DNA of 32,971 nucleotides from Flavobacteriaceae bacterium ASP10-09a (lineage in GTDB: Bacteria; Bacteroidota; Bacteroidia; Flavobacteriales; Flavobacteriaceae): contig LAQA01000047.1 of assembly GCA_000981625.1 (NCBI GenBank), positions 22,442-55,412 on the forward strand, given 5' to 3'. Numbering within the stretch: the first letter of the stretch is position 1; each line of letters starts with the position of its first letter. The notes beneath the pieces are model-generated. The model saw only the letters and a list, made by a program, of their open reading frames with translations, was not told the origin of the DNA and did not search any database. Below, piece by piece: positions 1 to 7,644 of the stretch. The translations under genes were made by a program, and so were the position numbers.

Positions 1-307
1 CTTTACCAACATCGCCTTGTACACGTTCATGATCGGAATCATAACCTCTATGTGTTGCTAAATCAAAAGCAACAGACAATCCTTTTTGACCTGCTTCTAA
101 ATTTCTTCTGTAAAAAGCATTGCTTTCTTCAGCAGTAGAAAAACCAGCATATTGTCTAATTGTCCAAGGTCTTCTTACATACATTGTTGTATAAGGCCCT
201 CTTAAGTTTGGCGCAATTCCTGCAGCAAAATCTTCATGTTTAAAGTTTTGTAGCCGCTCTGATTTAGAACTTTTTAGTTTGATATGTTCAAATGATTTTC
301 TAGACAT
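1..307 (-). CDS. scpA: Methylmalonyl-CoA mutase large subunit, N-terminal part (runs off window)
   Basis: This gene was translated by hand because it is missing from the ORF track. It starts at the ATG at 307..305 and is open to the window edge. The visible residues include [20 protein letters not shown] and [14 protein letters not shown], which are hallmarks of the substrate-binding TIM barrel of the catalytic, B12-dependent subunit. The enzyme interconverts succinyl-CoA and methylmalonyl-CoA in propionate metabolism. The start overlaps the end of the small-subunit gene by 8 nt, so the two are very likely translationally coupled. The cobalamin-binding C-terminal domain would lie outside the window and cannot be checked. 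Confidence 0.95.
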   Translation of the reverse strand, partial: MSRKSFEHIKLKSSKSERLQNFKHEDFAAGIAPNLRGPYTTMYVRRPWTIRQYAGFSTAEESNAFYRRNLEAGQKGLSVAFDLATHRGYDSDHERVQGDVGK

Positions 308-1655
308 TTTCTTTTGCTAATCTTTCTTTTTCTATCGTTTCAGAAAGACGCTTTCTGATAATTGGTGTAATTATTGTTCTTATATTTCGTTGTTTTACAA
401 AGGGGTACAATTCTAAATCAGATTTCATTCTATCCTCTTTATTTTGCAGCATATTTGTACCTAATAAAATAATGTTTTTAGCATTTAAATTCACTTCTTC
501 TTTTAAAGCACTTTCGTTTATTTTCTTTTGGATTATTCCTGCTTTTAACAAATATAAAAATCCACCCGCTTTTTCTAATTGTTTAAAAAGAGTTAATGCG
601 TTTTCTGTTAATTGCTGTGTTAATGATTCTATATAATAAGAACCATCAGCAAAATTTTGAGCTTCGTCTAAGTAACTTTCTTGTTGTAGAATTAATAATT
701 GATTTCTAGAAATCCGTTCACCAAATTCATTGGATTTATGATATATAGAATCATATGCTACATTAGAAATGGTATTTGATCCACCCAAAATAGCACCCAT
801 ACATTCTGATGTTGTTCTTAACATATTTATATTGTAATCATACAATGTTTTGTTGCGCAAACTTGGTTGTGTGAAAATTTGTGCTGTTATGTTCTTTACA
901 TCATATTCTTGCAAAAGAGTTTCCCAAAGAACCCTGAAAGCTCTTAATTTTGAAATTTCAAAAAAGTAATTACTACCTACAGAAAAATTAAAATGAATTT
1001 TAGATGCAATATCTTTTCCGAAATAATTTAAATATTCATTTGCGTGTGCAAGTGTATATGCCAATTGCTGCGTAATTGTTGCACCAGCATTTTGATATAA
1101 ATCACTAGAAACTGAAAGGCAATTATCTGTTGTTGAAATTATATTTTCTAGTTTTCGATGGTCTTCTTTTAGGTTGATAAACCAATTCCCGTTTTCTGCT
1201 AAATTACCAATGATGTCGGTTTGAAAATAAGCGTTTTCTGAATTACAAAAATTTGAAAGCTCTATTTGAAAATCATCATCTAAAAAAGAAAATTGAAAAT
1301 AAATTGTTAAAGAGTCTAGATTGATTTTTTTTAAAACTTTTCGATAATCAAATTTTTTTGATGTTTTAAACTGGATGGCATTTGCCCCTCTTTTTAAGGC
1401 ATCTAATGCTAGAGAGTTTGCTATTTTTTCATCATCAATAAAAATAGTTTGACAAATAGTACAGCCCTTTTTTGGTAAGTTTATTTTGGCATTTGTGCTG
1501 TCTTCTTTTGTGTAAAAAGGCTTTACAACAATACCTTCGTTAGTTTTCCAAAGCAAAGTTTCATTATAATCTTCCCCTTTTAAATCCACTTGAATTTTTT
1601 GTTTCCAAGCAGTTGTAGATACCGGTTTAAATTGATCAAATAAAAACTTGCTCAT
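300..1655 (-). CDS. mutA: Methylmalonyl-CoA mutase small subunit
   Basis: This 451-residue protein has the normal length for the short beta subunit found in Bacteroidota. The N-terminal [20 protein letters not shown] and the [12 protein letters not shown] segment are typical of mutase barrel proteins. The C-terminal part ([28 protein letters not shown]) matches the conserved barrel end shared by both subunits. No HxxG cobalamin motif is visible, as expected for the non-catalytic subunit. Its ATG overlaps the stop of the upstream divIC-like gene by one base (TAATG), and its stop overlaps the start of the large subunit. The two mutase genes therefore form one coupled unit, and the division-type gene upstream is probably cotranscribed with it. 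The subunit stabilises the alpha-beta heterodimer in the cytoplasm. Confidence 0.93.
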   Translation of the reverse strand: MSKFLFDQFKPVSTTAWKQKIQVDLKGEDYNETLLWKTNEGIVVKPFYTKEDSTNAKINLPKKGCTICQTIFIDDEKIANSLALDALKRGANAIQFKTSKKFDYRKVLKKINLDSLTIYFQFSFLDDDFQIELSNFCNSENAYFQTDIIGNLAENGNWFINLKEDHRKLENIISTTDNCLSVSSDLYQNAGATITQQLAYTLAHANEYLNYFGKDIASKIHFNFSVGSNYFFEISKLRAFRVLWETLLQEYDVKNITAQIFTQPSLRNKTLYDYNINMLRTTSECMGAILGGSNTISNVAYDSIYHKSNEFGERISRNQLLILQQESYLDEAQNFADGSYYIESLTQQLTENALTLFKQLEKAGGFLYLLKAGIIQKKINESALKEEVNLNAKNIILLGTNMLQNKEDRMKSDLELYPFVKQRNIRTIITPIIRKRLSETIEKERLAKENV

Positions 1656-1975
1656 TATTTTTTTATAGTGTCAAATTCAATAATATAAATATCTTCGTTT
1701 TCTTTTTTCATTAAATACTGTTCTCTTGCAAAACGTTCTAATTCCAATGAATCTTGTAGCTTCTTTATTGTCTCTTTGTCTTTTGTGATTTTATCTTCAT
1801 AAAATGAAATAGTACTTTCTAAATCTTCAATTTCTTTGTCATATTTTCCATGTATAAGATATGAATTTTCATCAACAAAAAGCATCCAAATAATAAACGG
1901 CACTAAAATAACTACAAATACATTTGTAATAATTTTAAAAATAGGACTCTCTTTTAAGTTTAGAAAGAAACTCAT
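1655..1975 (-). CDS. DivIC/FtsB-like septum formation initiator
   Basis: This 106-residue protein has one membrane segment near residues 15-32 (IITNVFVVILVPFIIWMLF). A leucine/lysine/glutamate-rich coiled coil follows at about residues 45-80. The downstream motif ERFAREQYLMKKENEDIYII resembles the conserved RExY.M...E.iy element of Bacteroidota DivIC proteins. Such proteins sit in the inner membrane with the coiled coil in the periplasm and form the FtsB/FtsL/FtsQ-type subcomplex of the divisome. The start codon follows the udk stop directly (TAAATG), and the stop overlaps the mutA start. The family call is confident from architecture and context, although no septation role is demonstrated here. 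Confidence 0.85.
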   Translation of the reverse strand: MSFFLNLKESPIFKIITNVFVVILVPFIIWMLFVDENSYLIHGKYDKEIEDLESTISFYEDKITKDKETIKKLQDSLELERFAREQYLMKKENEDIYIIEFDTIKK

Positions 1976-2581
1976 TTACAGACGTTCATTGATTACACTT
2001 CTAACGATATCAATTGCAACAGTATTGTATCTATCGTTTGGTATTATAATATCAGCAAAGTTTTTTGTTGGCTCTATAAATTGCTGATGCATAGGCTTTA
2101 AAGTTGTTTGATAGCGATTTAATACCTCATCAATATTTCTTCCTCTCTCTGTAATATCTCGACGAACTCTGCGTATTAAACGTTCATCAGTTTCTGCATG
2201 CACAAAGATCTTCATGTCAAATAAATTACGTAATTCTTCGCTATTAAAGATTAGAATTCCCTCAACAATTATAACTTTCCTAGGATGTGTTATTACAGAA
2301 TCTTCAGTTCTATTGTGTGTCACAAAAGAATAAACAGGTTGTTTTATTGTTTTTCCTTTTTTAAGCTCTCTTAAGTGTGTGATTAATAACTCAAAATCGA
2401 TAGCTCTTGGATGATCAAAATTTATTTTTGTTCTTTCTTCGTAAGACAGATTAGTCGTTTCTTTATAATAAGAATCTTGCGATATTACACACACTTCGTT
2501 TGTTGGAAGCTGTTTGATAATTTGATTTACAACTGTCGTTTTTCCACTTCCAGTTCCACCTGCAATTCCAATAATTAACAT
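1976..2581 (-). CDS. udk: Uridine kinase
   Basis: This 201-residue protein matches the length of bacterial uridine/cytidine kinase. The Walker A motif GGTGSGKTT lies at residues 8-16. DSYYK at about residues 37-41 and FDHPRAIDF at about 55-63 are the conserved nucleoside-binding segments of Udk. VIIVEGILIF and ADERLIRRVRRD-type residues follow in the expected order. The enzyme phosphorylates uridine and cytidine to UMP and CMP using ATP or GTP in pyrimidine salvage. It is first in a tight cluster with the divIC-like and mutA genes. About 50 bp of AT-rich DNA separates it from the upstream ABC1 gene, so it could either read through from there or have its own promoter. Confidence 0.97.
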   Translation of the reverse strand: MLIIGIAGGTGSGKTTVVNQIIKQLPTNEVCVISQDSYYKETTNLSYEERTKINFDHPRAIDFELLITHLRELKKGKTIKQPVYSFVTHNRTEDSVITHPRKVIIVEGILIFNSEELRNLFDMKIFVHAETDERLIRRVRRDITERGRNIDEVLNRYQTTLKPMHQQFIEPTKNFADIIIPNDRYNTVAIDIVRSVINERL

Positions 2582-2630
2582 ATAGGTTTATTGATTTATT
2601 GATAATTATACTGCTAAAATAATAAAGATT

Positions 2631-3941
2631 TTACAAAGTAGTGAAATTATTAATTTTTATGTCTTTTGCTTTTAAATCGAACATTAAATTATACAAGCCA
2701 AAAAATGTTCTATTCATGTATATAAAATGTTTAGAACCTCTACTTGCATTGTACGATCTTAACTCTGCATTCTTTGAGTATCGTTCACCAAATTCGGTGA
2801 TTTTTCCAAAGAATTTTTCGTCAGAAAAATCAAATATTTCTTCGTGAAAGGGTTGGGTGAAAATAGATAACATTTCATGAAACATAGCACTAAAGAATTC
2901 TGACTCATCTTTACTGTCATCTTTCAATAAAATCTCTAATTCATACATTTTTTCTTCGAAAAGAACTTTATTGGAAAGTGTTTCTTCTTTTGCCAATACA
3001 AAATACGGATTGTAAAATTCTAAAGGAATAGTTTTCATACATCCAAAATCTAATGCAATTAATTTTCCTTCTTCAGAAATTAAAAAATTTCCAGGATGAG
3101 GATCTGCATGTACTTTTTTTAAATTATGAATCTGAAACATATAAAAATCCCATAAAGCTTGACCTATTTTATTAGATTTTTCTTGGTCGGTAGCTGCGTT
3201 TGTATATTCCGATAAATGCACTCCTTTCATCCAATCCATCGTAATGATTTGTTTGGATGATAATTCTGGATAATAATTTGGAAAAGAAAGATTAGGAATA
3301 TTTTGACAAGCAGATACAATTTCCTGACTTTGTTTTACCTCTAAAATATAATCAGTTTCCTCTAATAATTTATCTTGAACTTCAAAGAAATATTCATCAG
3401 AAGTTTTACCTTTCATGTTAAACATTCTTATCACAAAAGGTTTTAGTAATGCTAAATCTGACTTTATACTATCTGAAATCCCTGGATATTGAATTTTCAC
3501 GGCCAAACTTTTACCTTCTTTTTCAGCTTTATGAACCTGACCTATACTTGCAGCATTGTAAGCCTTAACATCAAATTTATCATAAATTTCTGAGGGAAAT
3601 TTTCCAAAACTCTTTTTAAAGGTTTTTATAACTAATGCTTCAGAAAGTGGTGGGACAGAAAATTGTGCCAAAGAAAATTTTTCTACATATGCTCTTGGCA
3701 TAATGCTTTTGTCCATACTTAACATTTGTGCCACTTTTAAAGGACTTCCTTTCAAATCCTTTAGACTGTCATAAATATCTTCAGCATTGGCTTTGTTTAG
3801 TTTTTCTCTTGCTTCTTCTTCAGTGTTTGTGATTTTATCACCGTAATATTTTAAATAATTAACGCCAACTTTTGCACCAGTTTTTACTAATTTTGATGCA
3901 CGCTGAATTTTCGTAATTGGAATGCTACTTGCTTTTTTCAT
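2631..3941 (-). CDS. ABC1/UbiB (AarF) atypical kinase
   Basis: This 436-residue member of the ABC1K/UbiB/ADCK family shows the family motifs in order. The KxGQ-type helix is SPLKVAQMLS, near residue 67. The alanine-rich nucleotide loop is NAASIGQVHKA, near 129, followed by VKIQYPG. The catalytic loop is HADPHPGNFLI, near 280, and the metal-binding DFG is ALDFGC. No clear C-terminal membrane anchor is seen. Family members are atypical kinases or ATPases tied to isoprenoid-quinone and lipid metabolism, and related proteins are abundant on plant plastoglobules. The gene starts 2 nt after the TetR-type gene stop, so the pair is an operon, directly downstream of the phasin genes. A link to lipid storage is inference from position only. 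Confidence 0.88.
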   Translation of the reverse strand: MKKASSIPITKIQRASKLVKTGAKVGVNYLKYYGDKITNTEEEAREKLNKANAEDIYDSLKDLKGSPLKVAQMLSMDKSIMPRAYVEKFSLAQFSVPPLSEALVIKTFKKSFGKFPSEIYDKFDVKAYNAASIGQVHKAEKEGKSLAVKIQYPGISDSIKSDLALLKPFVIRMFNMKGKTSDEYFFEVQDKLLEETDYILEVKQSQEIVSACQNIPNLSFPNYYPELSSKQIITMDWMKGVHLSEYTNAATDQEKSNKIGQALWDFYMFQIHNLKKVHADPHPGNFLISEEGKLIALDFGCMKTIPLEFYNPYFVLAKEETLSNKVLFEEKMYELEILLKDDSKDESEFFSAMFHEMLSIFTQPFHEEIFDFSDEKFFGKITEFGERYSKNAELRSYNASRGSKHFIYMNRTFFGLYNLMFDLKAKDIKINNFTTL

Positions 3942-3943
3942 AC

Positions 3944-4606
3944 TTATGTAGTGCTTTTTTGAAATTTTTCTTTGTACACAAATCTCCCAAAGTCAAAAGC
4001 ATTTTTCAGGAATTTGTTTTCTATAAGTTCGAAGCTAGTATTGATTGATTTTTCGATAAAAATATCTGTCTTTTCAAAAGAATCAGAGGTGTCTTCTAGC
4101 CAAAATTGAATGGTTAAAAACATTTGAATCCAAGCAGATTCATTGATGAGTTTTCGTTGAATTTTTTCTAAACCATCTACAGGTAAGATACTTTCTGATA
4201 AATCTAAATTATCGACAAAACTCATAAAACTTTTCTTTAAACTAGAAAAAGTACCTAATGATTTGAATTGATTTTTACATCCTTTTAAGGCAATCAGTAT
4301 GTATTCTCTGTTTAAATTTAAATTTTCAAAAAAAGTAAAATACAAACTAATTAGTTTATTCTTTTTATCAAAAGATGTAAATTCTTCACTTTCGCTTAGT
4401 ACCTCTAAAGAGTTTATGAAAAGTTCTTTAAAAATAGCTTTTTCAACCTTTTTTAAAGATTTGAAATGTATGTAAAAGTCGGTTTCTTCTAAATTTACTC
4501 TTTGACAAAATTCGGCTACATCTAGTGGTTTTGTTTGGTTCTCGATAACAAAATCCATGTACAATGTTAGTATGTCAACTTTAGAATTTTTTTGTTCTTT
4601 TGTCAT
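3944..4606 (-). CDS. TetR-family transcriptional regulator
   Basis: This 220-residue protein has a helix-turn-helix in its first 60 residues (LDVAEFCQRVNLEETDFYIHFKS). The pattern is that of TetR: a short helix, a turn, then xFYxHF. The remaining helical region would be the ligand-binding and dimerisation domain, whose ligand cannot be read from sequence. It is the first gene of a two-gene unit with the ABC1 kinase. A TATTTTTG -7 element sits about 16 nt before the ATG and overlaps an imperfect inverted repeat that may be its own operator. It lies downstream of a strong terminator, so it is transcribed separately from the phasin genes. Confidence 0.82.
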   Translation of the reverse strand: MTKEQKNSKVDILTLYMDFVIENQTKPLDVAEFCQRVNLEETDFYIHFKSLKKVEKAIFKELFINSLEVLSESEEFTSFDKKNKLISLYFTFFENLNLNREYILIALKGCKNQFKSLGTFSSLKKSFMSFVDNLDLSESILPVDGLEKIQRKLINESAWIQMFLTIQFWLEDTSDSFEKTDIFIEKSINTSFELIENKFLKNAFDFGRFVYKEKFQKSTT

Positions 4607-4620
4607 GTTCAGATTTATAC

Positions 4621-4647
4621 AACAAAAATACGAAACGTTTTATTGTT
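4621..4647 (-). promoter_or_regulatory. Promoter and possible TetR operator
   Basis: On the minus strand, TATTTTTG (4623..4630) fits the Bacteroidota -7 consensus TAnnTTTG and lies 16 nt before the regulator's ATG. It is embedded in an imperfect inverted repeat with outer arms AACAA/TTGTT around a central AAACGTTT palindrome. Autoregulation by the TetR-type protein is an inference. Confidence 0.45.
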
Positions 4648-4673
4648 AAAATAGAATCGAAGTATATAAAAAC

Positions 4674-4706
4674 AAAAAACCAAGTTAAAGTTTAACTTGG
4701 TTTTTT
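4674..4706 (-). terminator. Terminator after the phasin genes
   Basis: The arms AACCAAGTTAAA and TTTAACTTGGTT form a perfect stem with a minimal loop, flanked by A6 and T6, so it could work in both directions. It lies 20 bp past the stop of the last phasin gene and closes that transcript. Confidence 0.85.
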
Positions 4707-4725
4707 AAGGATATGCTCTTTATTT

Positions 4726-5016
4726 TTATGCAAATATTTTGGTAAATCTTTTTTTACCTTTTATAAAGTGATTTTTGTAAGTATCTAATGCATCAAAAAC
4801 TAGGTTTTGTTGATTTTCTAATAATTTAACGCCTCCTTTTAAAGCTTTGTCAGTAACCTTTTGCCATTGACCTGCAACAGTTATAGATTCTATAACTATT
4901 TCTTCTGTTGTGTTCAAAGCATAATCATTTGCTTTTTTTACATTTGATTTCGCTGATGCTATTGCAGTATTTACTTTTTCTGTAAAGTTTACTTTGTTTG
5001 TTTTTTTTGTGCTCAT
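4726..5016 (-). CDS. Phasin-like small protein (paralogue 3)
   Basis: This 96-residue helical, lysine-rich protein has the pattern ALNTTEEIVIESITVAGQWQ followed by TDKALKGGVKLLENQQNLVF. The same pattern, TxExIVxxxIxxAxxxQxxTxKxLKxxxxxxxxQQ, recurs in the two upstream genes, so the three are paralogues. Phasin-type proteins are amphipathic and coat hydrophobic storage granules (PHA or neutral lipid). The start is 28 nt after the upstream gene's stop and no separate SARP-type box is seen, so it is probably cotranscribed with that gene. A strong terminator follows. The phasin-like assignment rests on helix pattern, size and context rather than a unique motif. Confidence 0.62.
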   Translation of the reverse strand: MSTKKTNKVNFTEKVNTAIASAKSNVKKANDYALNTTEEIVIESITVAGQWQKVTDKALKGGVKLLENQQNLVFDALDTYKNHFIKGKKRFTKIFA

Positions 5017-5044
5017 AATATTTTATATAGATAATTTGTTATAA

Positions 5045-5890
5045 CTATAACTCTCCTTTTAAAGCTAATTCTGCTTGTGCTTTCCAACCAGATAAATCAT
5101 AAATTTTAGCATTGATTCCTGCGTCATTTAATAAGTTAGTCAAGTCTTTAATAGTCATTTTTGCAATTTGATCGTACGCTGTAATATTTAATTCATTTAA
5201 GCTTTTCTCTAAAACAGGACCTATTCCTTTGATAACTTTTAAGTCGTTAGTAGTATCTGTTTTTTTAACTATTATTTTTTCTATAGCTTCTTCTTTCTTC
5301 GCTGCAGCTTTCTTTTTTGGAGCTGCTTTTTTTGCTGTAGTTTTTTTAGTTGTAGTTTTTTTTGTTTTTGTATCAGAAACTACTCCTACTTTTCCTTTAA
5401 CATCATCAATGATATCTTCTGTGTAATCTTCAATTTTGCCCTTTACAGTTTCAATAGTTTCAGAAATGTTCTTTTTTAGTTTAGTAGACATTTTTTCTGC
5501 TTTCTGAACCATTTTATTGTTAGTAACTTCTTTCTCAATTTTATCTTTCATCACTTCAGCTTTTTCAACTAAAGGATGTTCAGAAACCATTTTCTTTGCG
5601 TTTTCAACCATCTTTGGATCATATCCAACTAAAGTTTTTAAACGTTCTGTACTGTTTTCTAACTGACCTTTGATGGATTCTGCTGTTTCAACAACCATAT
5701 TAATTTGTTGTTTTGTTAAAGGTTCAGTTTTCTTAATTAATTTTGCGGTTAATTTTTGCCATTTTTCGCCAGTTTTCACTGTAGTTTCAATAGCGTTAAA
5801 AGAAGCGTCTATTAAATCGTTATTTATTCTTTTAACAATTGCTTTCGCTTTTCCTAACTTGTTTTCTTTTTTTGACTTTTTAGTTGCCAT
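5045..5890 (-). CDS. Phasin-like protein with histone-H1-like and helix-hairpin-helix C-terminus
   Basis: This 281-residue protein has three parts. Residues about 10-90 repeat the phasin pattern of its neighbours (GEKWQKLTAKLIKK, TKQQINMVVET). Residues about 90-170 are charged amphipathic helix. Residues about 175-199 form a lysine/threonine/alanine/proline-rich stretch (TTKKTTAKKAAPKKKAAAKK) like histone H1 tails. Residues about 215-281 look like the helix-hairpin-helix domain with DLKVIKGIGPVLEKSLNE and a C-terminal GWKAQAELAL. Pseudomonas PhaF joins a phasin domain to a KPAA-rich DNA-binding tail and links granules to the nucleoid; a similar granule-DNA tether is my inference here. A SARP-box promoter lies directly upstream, overlapping the end of the preceding phasin gene. 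DNA binding is not shown. Confidence 0.7.
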   Translation of the reverse strand: MATKKSKKENKLGKAKAIVKRINNDLIDASFNAIETTVKTGEKWQKLTAKLIKKTEPLTKQQINMVVETAESIKGQLENSTERLKTLVGYDPKMVENAKKMVSEHPLVEKAEVMKDKIEKEVTNNKMVQKAEKMSTKLKKNISETIETVKGKIEDYTEDIIDDVKGKVGVVSDTKTKKTTTKKTTAKKAAPKKKAAAKKEEAIEKIIVKKTDTTNDLKVIKGIGPVLEKSLNELNITAYDQIAKMTIKDLTNLLNDAGINAKIYDLSGWKAQAELALKGEL

Positions 5891-5928
5891 AATATATGTT
5901 TTTTTTCGTTTTATTAATATGTATACTG

Positions 5929-5973
5929 CAAATATAATTTATGCGAGTTGCTAATGAGTTACAACTTAGTTTC
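5929..5973 (-). promoter_or_regulatory. SARP-box promoter of the PhaF-like gene
   Basis: In the coding direction the heptamers GAAACTA, GTAACTC and GCAACTC (5967..5973, 5956..5962, 5945..5951) repeat every 11 bp. Eight bases then separate the last from TATATTTG (5929..5936), a perfect TAnnTTTG -7 element. The ATG is 38 nt further on. The distal repeat overlaps the stop of the upstream phasin gene. The layout equals that of 6253..6297. Confidence 0.72.
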
Positions 5974-6223
5974 TGCTGAAAAAACCGAAATTTTTATTAA
6001 GGTTTGTCCAAATCATTCCTTTTCCTTTTTCAAGGTTATTGAATAATCTATCTTGTTGTTTTGCTGTAAAGTCAAAAGTGCTTTTTAAATTCTTAGAAGT
6101 GATTTCTTGTAAATTCTCTGCCCTATCAATAGTTTTTAAAACTATATTTTCTGTAGTTTTTAAAGCAAGTTGATTTAATTTTAATGTGTTTTCTTTAATC
6201 CTTATTGTAGAAATTGTTTTCAT
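5966..6223 (-). CDS. Phasin-like small protein (paralogue 1)
   Basis: The track begins this ORF at a TTG (6277), but a promoter -7 element lies inside that extension. The ATG at 6223, giving 85 residues (MKTISTIRIKENT...), is therefore the better start. The protein is helical and lysine-rich and shares ALKTTENIVLKTIDRAENLQ and TAKQQDRLFNNLEK with the two downstream proteins. This marks it as the first member of a tandem phasin-like family. The likely role is a surface protein of neutral-lipid or polymer granules, inferred from the acyltransferase genes upstream. No PHA synthase is present in the window, so lipid droplets are the more natural partner. It has its own SARP-box promoter. Confidence 0.62.
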   Translation of the reverse strand: MKTISTIRIKENTLKLNQLALKTTENIVLKTIDRAENLQEITSKNLKSTFDFTAKQQDRLFNNLEKGKGMIWTNLNKNFGFFSRN

Positions 6224-6252
6224 CTTTTTTAGTTTTAATACTAATTTTGATG

Positions 6253-6297
6253 CAAACATAAAAAAGGGGAGTTGCAAATGAGTTGCAGTTAAGTTAA
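6253..6297 (-). promoter_or_regulatory. SARP-box promoter of the first phasin gene
   Basis: In the coding direction a weak heptamer TTAACTT (6291..6297) is followed by two perfect copies of GCAACTC (6280..6286, 6269..6275) at 11-bp period. Eight bases then lead to TATGTTTG (6253..6260), a perfect TAnnTTTG -7 element, 29 nt before the ATG at 6223. No good -33 box is visible, as expected for an activator-dependent promoter. The BTAD regulator gene ends 12 bp upstream. Confidence 0.75.
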
Positions 6298-6308
6298 CTT
6301 ATTGGTAA

Positions 6309-7112
6309 TTAGTGTATTTCTTCTATTTCTTTCAATAGTTTCTTTGTTTCAGGAAGTGGAGCGATTCCATATTCTTCTTCTAGAATTACCTCGCATTTCA
6401 TATATGTTTTTATTGCTTGAGGCCTGTTTCCCTTTAAAATATAAGCTTGCATTTGTATTCTGTAAGCATCTTCCCAAGTTGCATCAATCGCCAATGCATT
6501 TTGTGCTAGACGGATGCTTTCTAAAGGGTTTTCTTTAAGTGTTATTTCTGCTAAAGTAATATACGTGCCTAATACTAAAAGTTGCACTTTTTCTCTTTCT
6601 TCAGAGGTCCAATCTTCATAAACTCTGTTAGGTAGATAAGAGCCTTTATATAAATTTAATGCTGCTTTATATGCTTTTTTTGAAATAGCTTTATCTAAGA
6701 TTAATGCCTCATTACCAATAATAATATACTTCTCTAAAGCTTCAACATCAATCCAAACTTTATCTAAATTAATTTGATAACTAACCCCTTGTCTAATAGT
6801 GAACATCGCTTCTGTTCTTGATGGTCTTTCTGGTTCTAAAACCTTATTAATTCCATGGAGTGCTACTTTAAAATCGCGGTCATTCCAATCTTCCCAAAGA
6901 CCATCCATAATTTTTTCTTTGTGAAGTGCATTTCTTTGGCGATTAGAAACTAAATATTGTAATAATTGAATGGTTTTATCTCTTGTCCATTCTTTTGCCT
7001 CAATTTTTTGTTGATTTCTCCATACACCAAAATTGCCTAAAGTTTCAATGCGGATTTGTGCATTTTCTTGAAAGGTTTGTAGTTCTAGTAATTGTTGATG
7101 AAAATCTGACAT
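6309..7112 (-). CDS. SARP-like regulator with BTAD domain
   Basis: This 267-residue protein begins with an OmpR-type winged helix at residues about 18-110 (IRIETLGNFGVWRNQQKI, DKTIQLLQYLVSNRQRNALH, MDGLWEDW). It continues into a bacterial transcriptional activator domain of TPR-like helices (NLYKGSYLPNRVYEDWTSEE, AQNALAIDATWEDAYRIQMQ, EEYGIAPLPETKKLLKEI). This is the short SARP architecture known from actinobacterial pathway activators. SARPs bind heptamer direct repeats close to the -10 box. Two promoters with exactly that layout lie immediately downstream, before the phasin genes. The gene is 7 nt after the preceding ORF and belongs to the gpsA/acyltransferase operon. That it activates those phasin promoters is inference, but a well-supported one. 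Confidence 0.9.
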   Translation of the reverse strand: MSDFHQQLLELQTFQENAQIRIETLGNFGVWRNQQKIEAKEWTRDKTIQLLQYLVSNRQRNALHKEKIMDGLWEDWNDRDFKVALHGINKVLEPERPSRTEAMFTIRQGVSYQINLDKVWIDVEALEKYIIIGNEALILDKAISKKAYKAALNLYKGSYLPNRVYEDWTSEEREKVQLLVLGTYITLAEITLKENPLESIRLAQNALAIDATWEDAYRIQMQAYILKGNRPQAIKTYMKCEVILEEEYGIAPLPETKKLLKEIEEIH

Positions 7113-7119
7113 TGAGCAA

Positions 7120-7635
7120 CTAGTTATTTTTTATAGAGTCAATTTTAGTAGCTACTTTTTTAATTTCTGATGAGAGCATTTCAATCTGTTTTTGAATTGT
7201 ATTGAAGTCAGATCTAGATGCATTTCTCCATTGATCAATTTGCACTTTCTCTGAAATCTCTTCACCAATTGTCATTATTTTACCTTGAATCTCACCCTGC
7301 AGATTGGTGAATTGTTTTTTAGGGTCTTTTAAGGTGTCTCTAATAACTTTTGGACCAACATCTTTGATGGTTTTCCACATAGAAAGACTTTTATTGATGA
7401 TGCTTTCTTGTTCTTCAGAAGTTTGATGTTTGGTAGCTTCTTCTGTTAATTCCCCTAATCTTATTTGCATAAAAGTAAGTGCATCATTAAAATCAGAAAA
7501 ACGTTTTTCATCACCATTCTGAACGTGTGATATTTTTCCTTTCCACTGGATTTTAGATTCTCCATTTTCCTCAAAAATTTGCTGGTTAAAACGAACCATA
7601 AAAGAGGCAGTTTGTTCTTGTTTTTTTTTCATCAC
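7120..7635 (-). CDS. Coiled-coil protein of unknown function in the lipid locus
   Basis: This 171-residue protein is not recognised with certainty. Residues about 11-60 (SFMVRFNQQIFEENGES, WKGKISHVQNGDEKRF) form a compact beta-type region. I recall similar segments in small proteins near BTAD-type regulators in other bacteria. Residues about 75-171 are predicted amphipathic helices without membrane spans (LSMWKTIKDVGPKVIRDTLK, KQIEMLSSEIKKVATKIDS). The C-terminal part resembles apolipoprotein- or phasin-type helices. Position between gpsA and the regulator, with 7-9 nt gaps on both sides, shows it is part of the same operon. It may be a droplet-associated or regulator-partner protein, but no function is claimed. 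Confidence 0.8.
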   Translation of the reverse strand: MMKKKQEQTASFMVRFNQQIFEENGESKIQWKGKISHVQNGDEKRFSDFNDALTFMQIRLGELTEEATKHQTSEEQESIINKSLSMWKTIKDVGPKVIRDTLKDPKKQFTNLQGEIQGKIMTIGEEISEKVQIDQWRNASRSDFNTIQKQIEMLSSEIKKVATKIDSIKNN

Positions 7636-7644
7636 TTTAAAATT

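Noticed and set aside
6224-6277. TTG start of the first phasin ORF
   Set aside because: The extension contains the -7 element and part of the repeat operator; the ATG at 6223 lies downstream of both.
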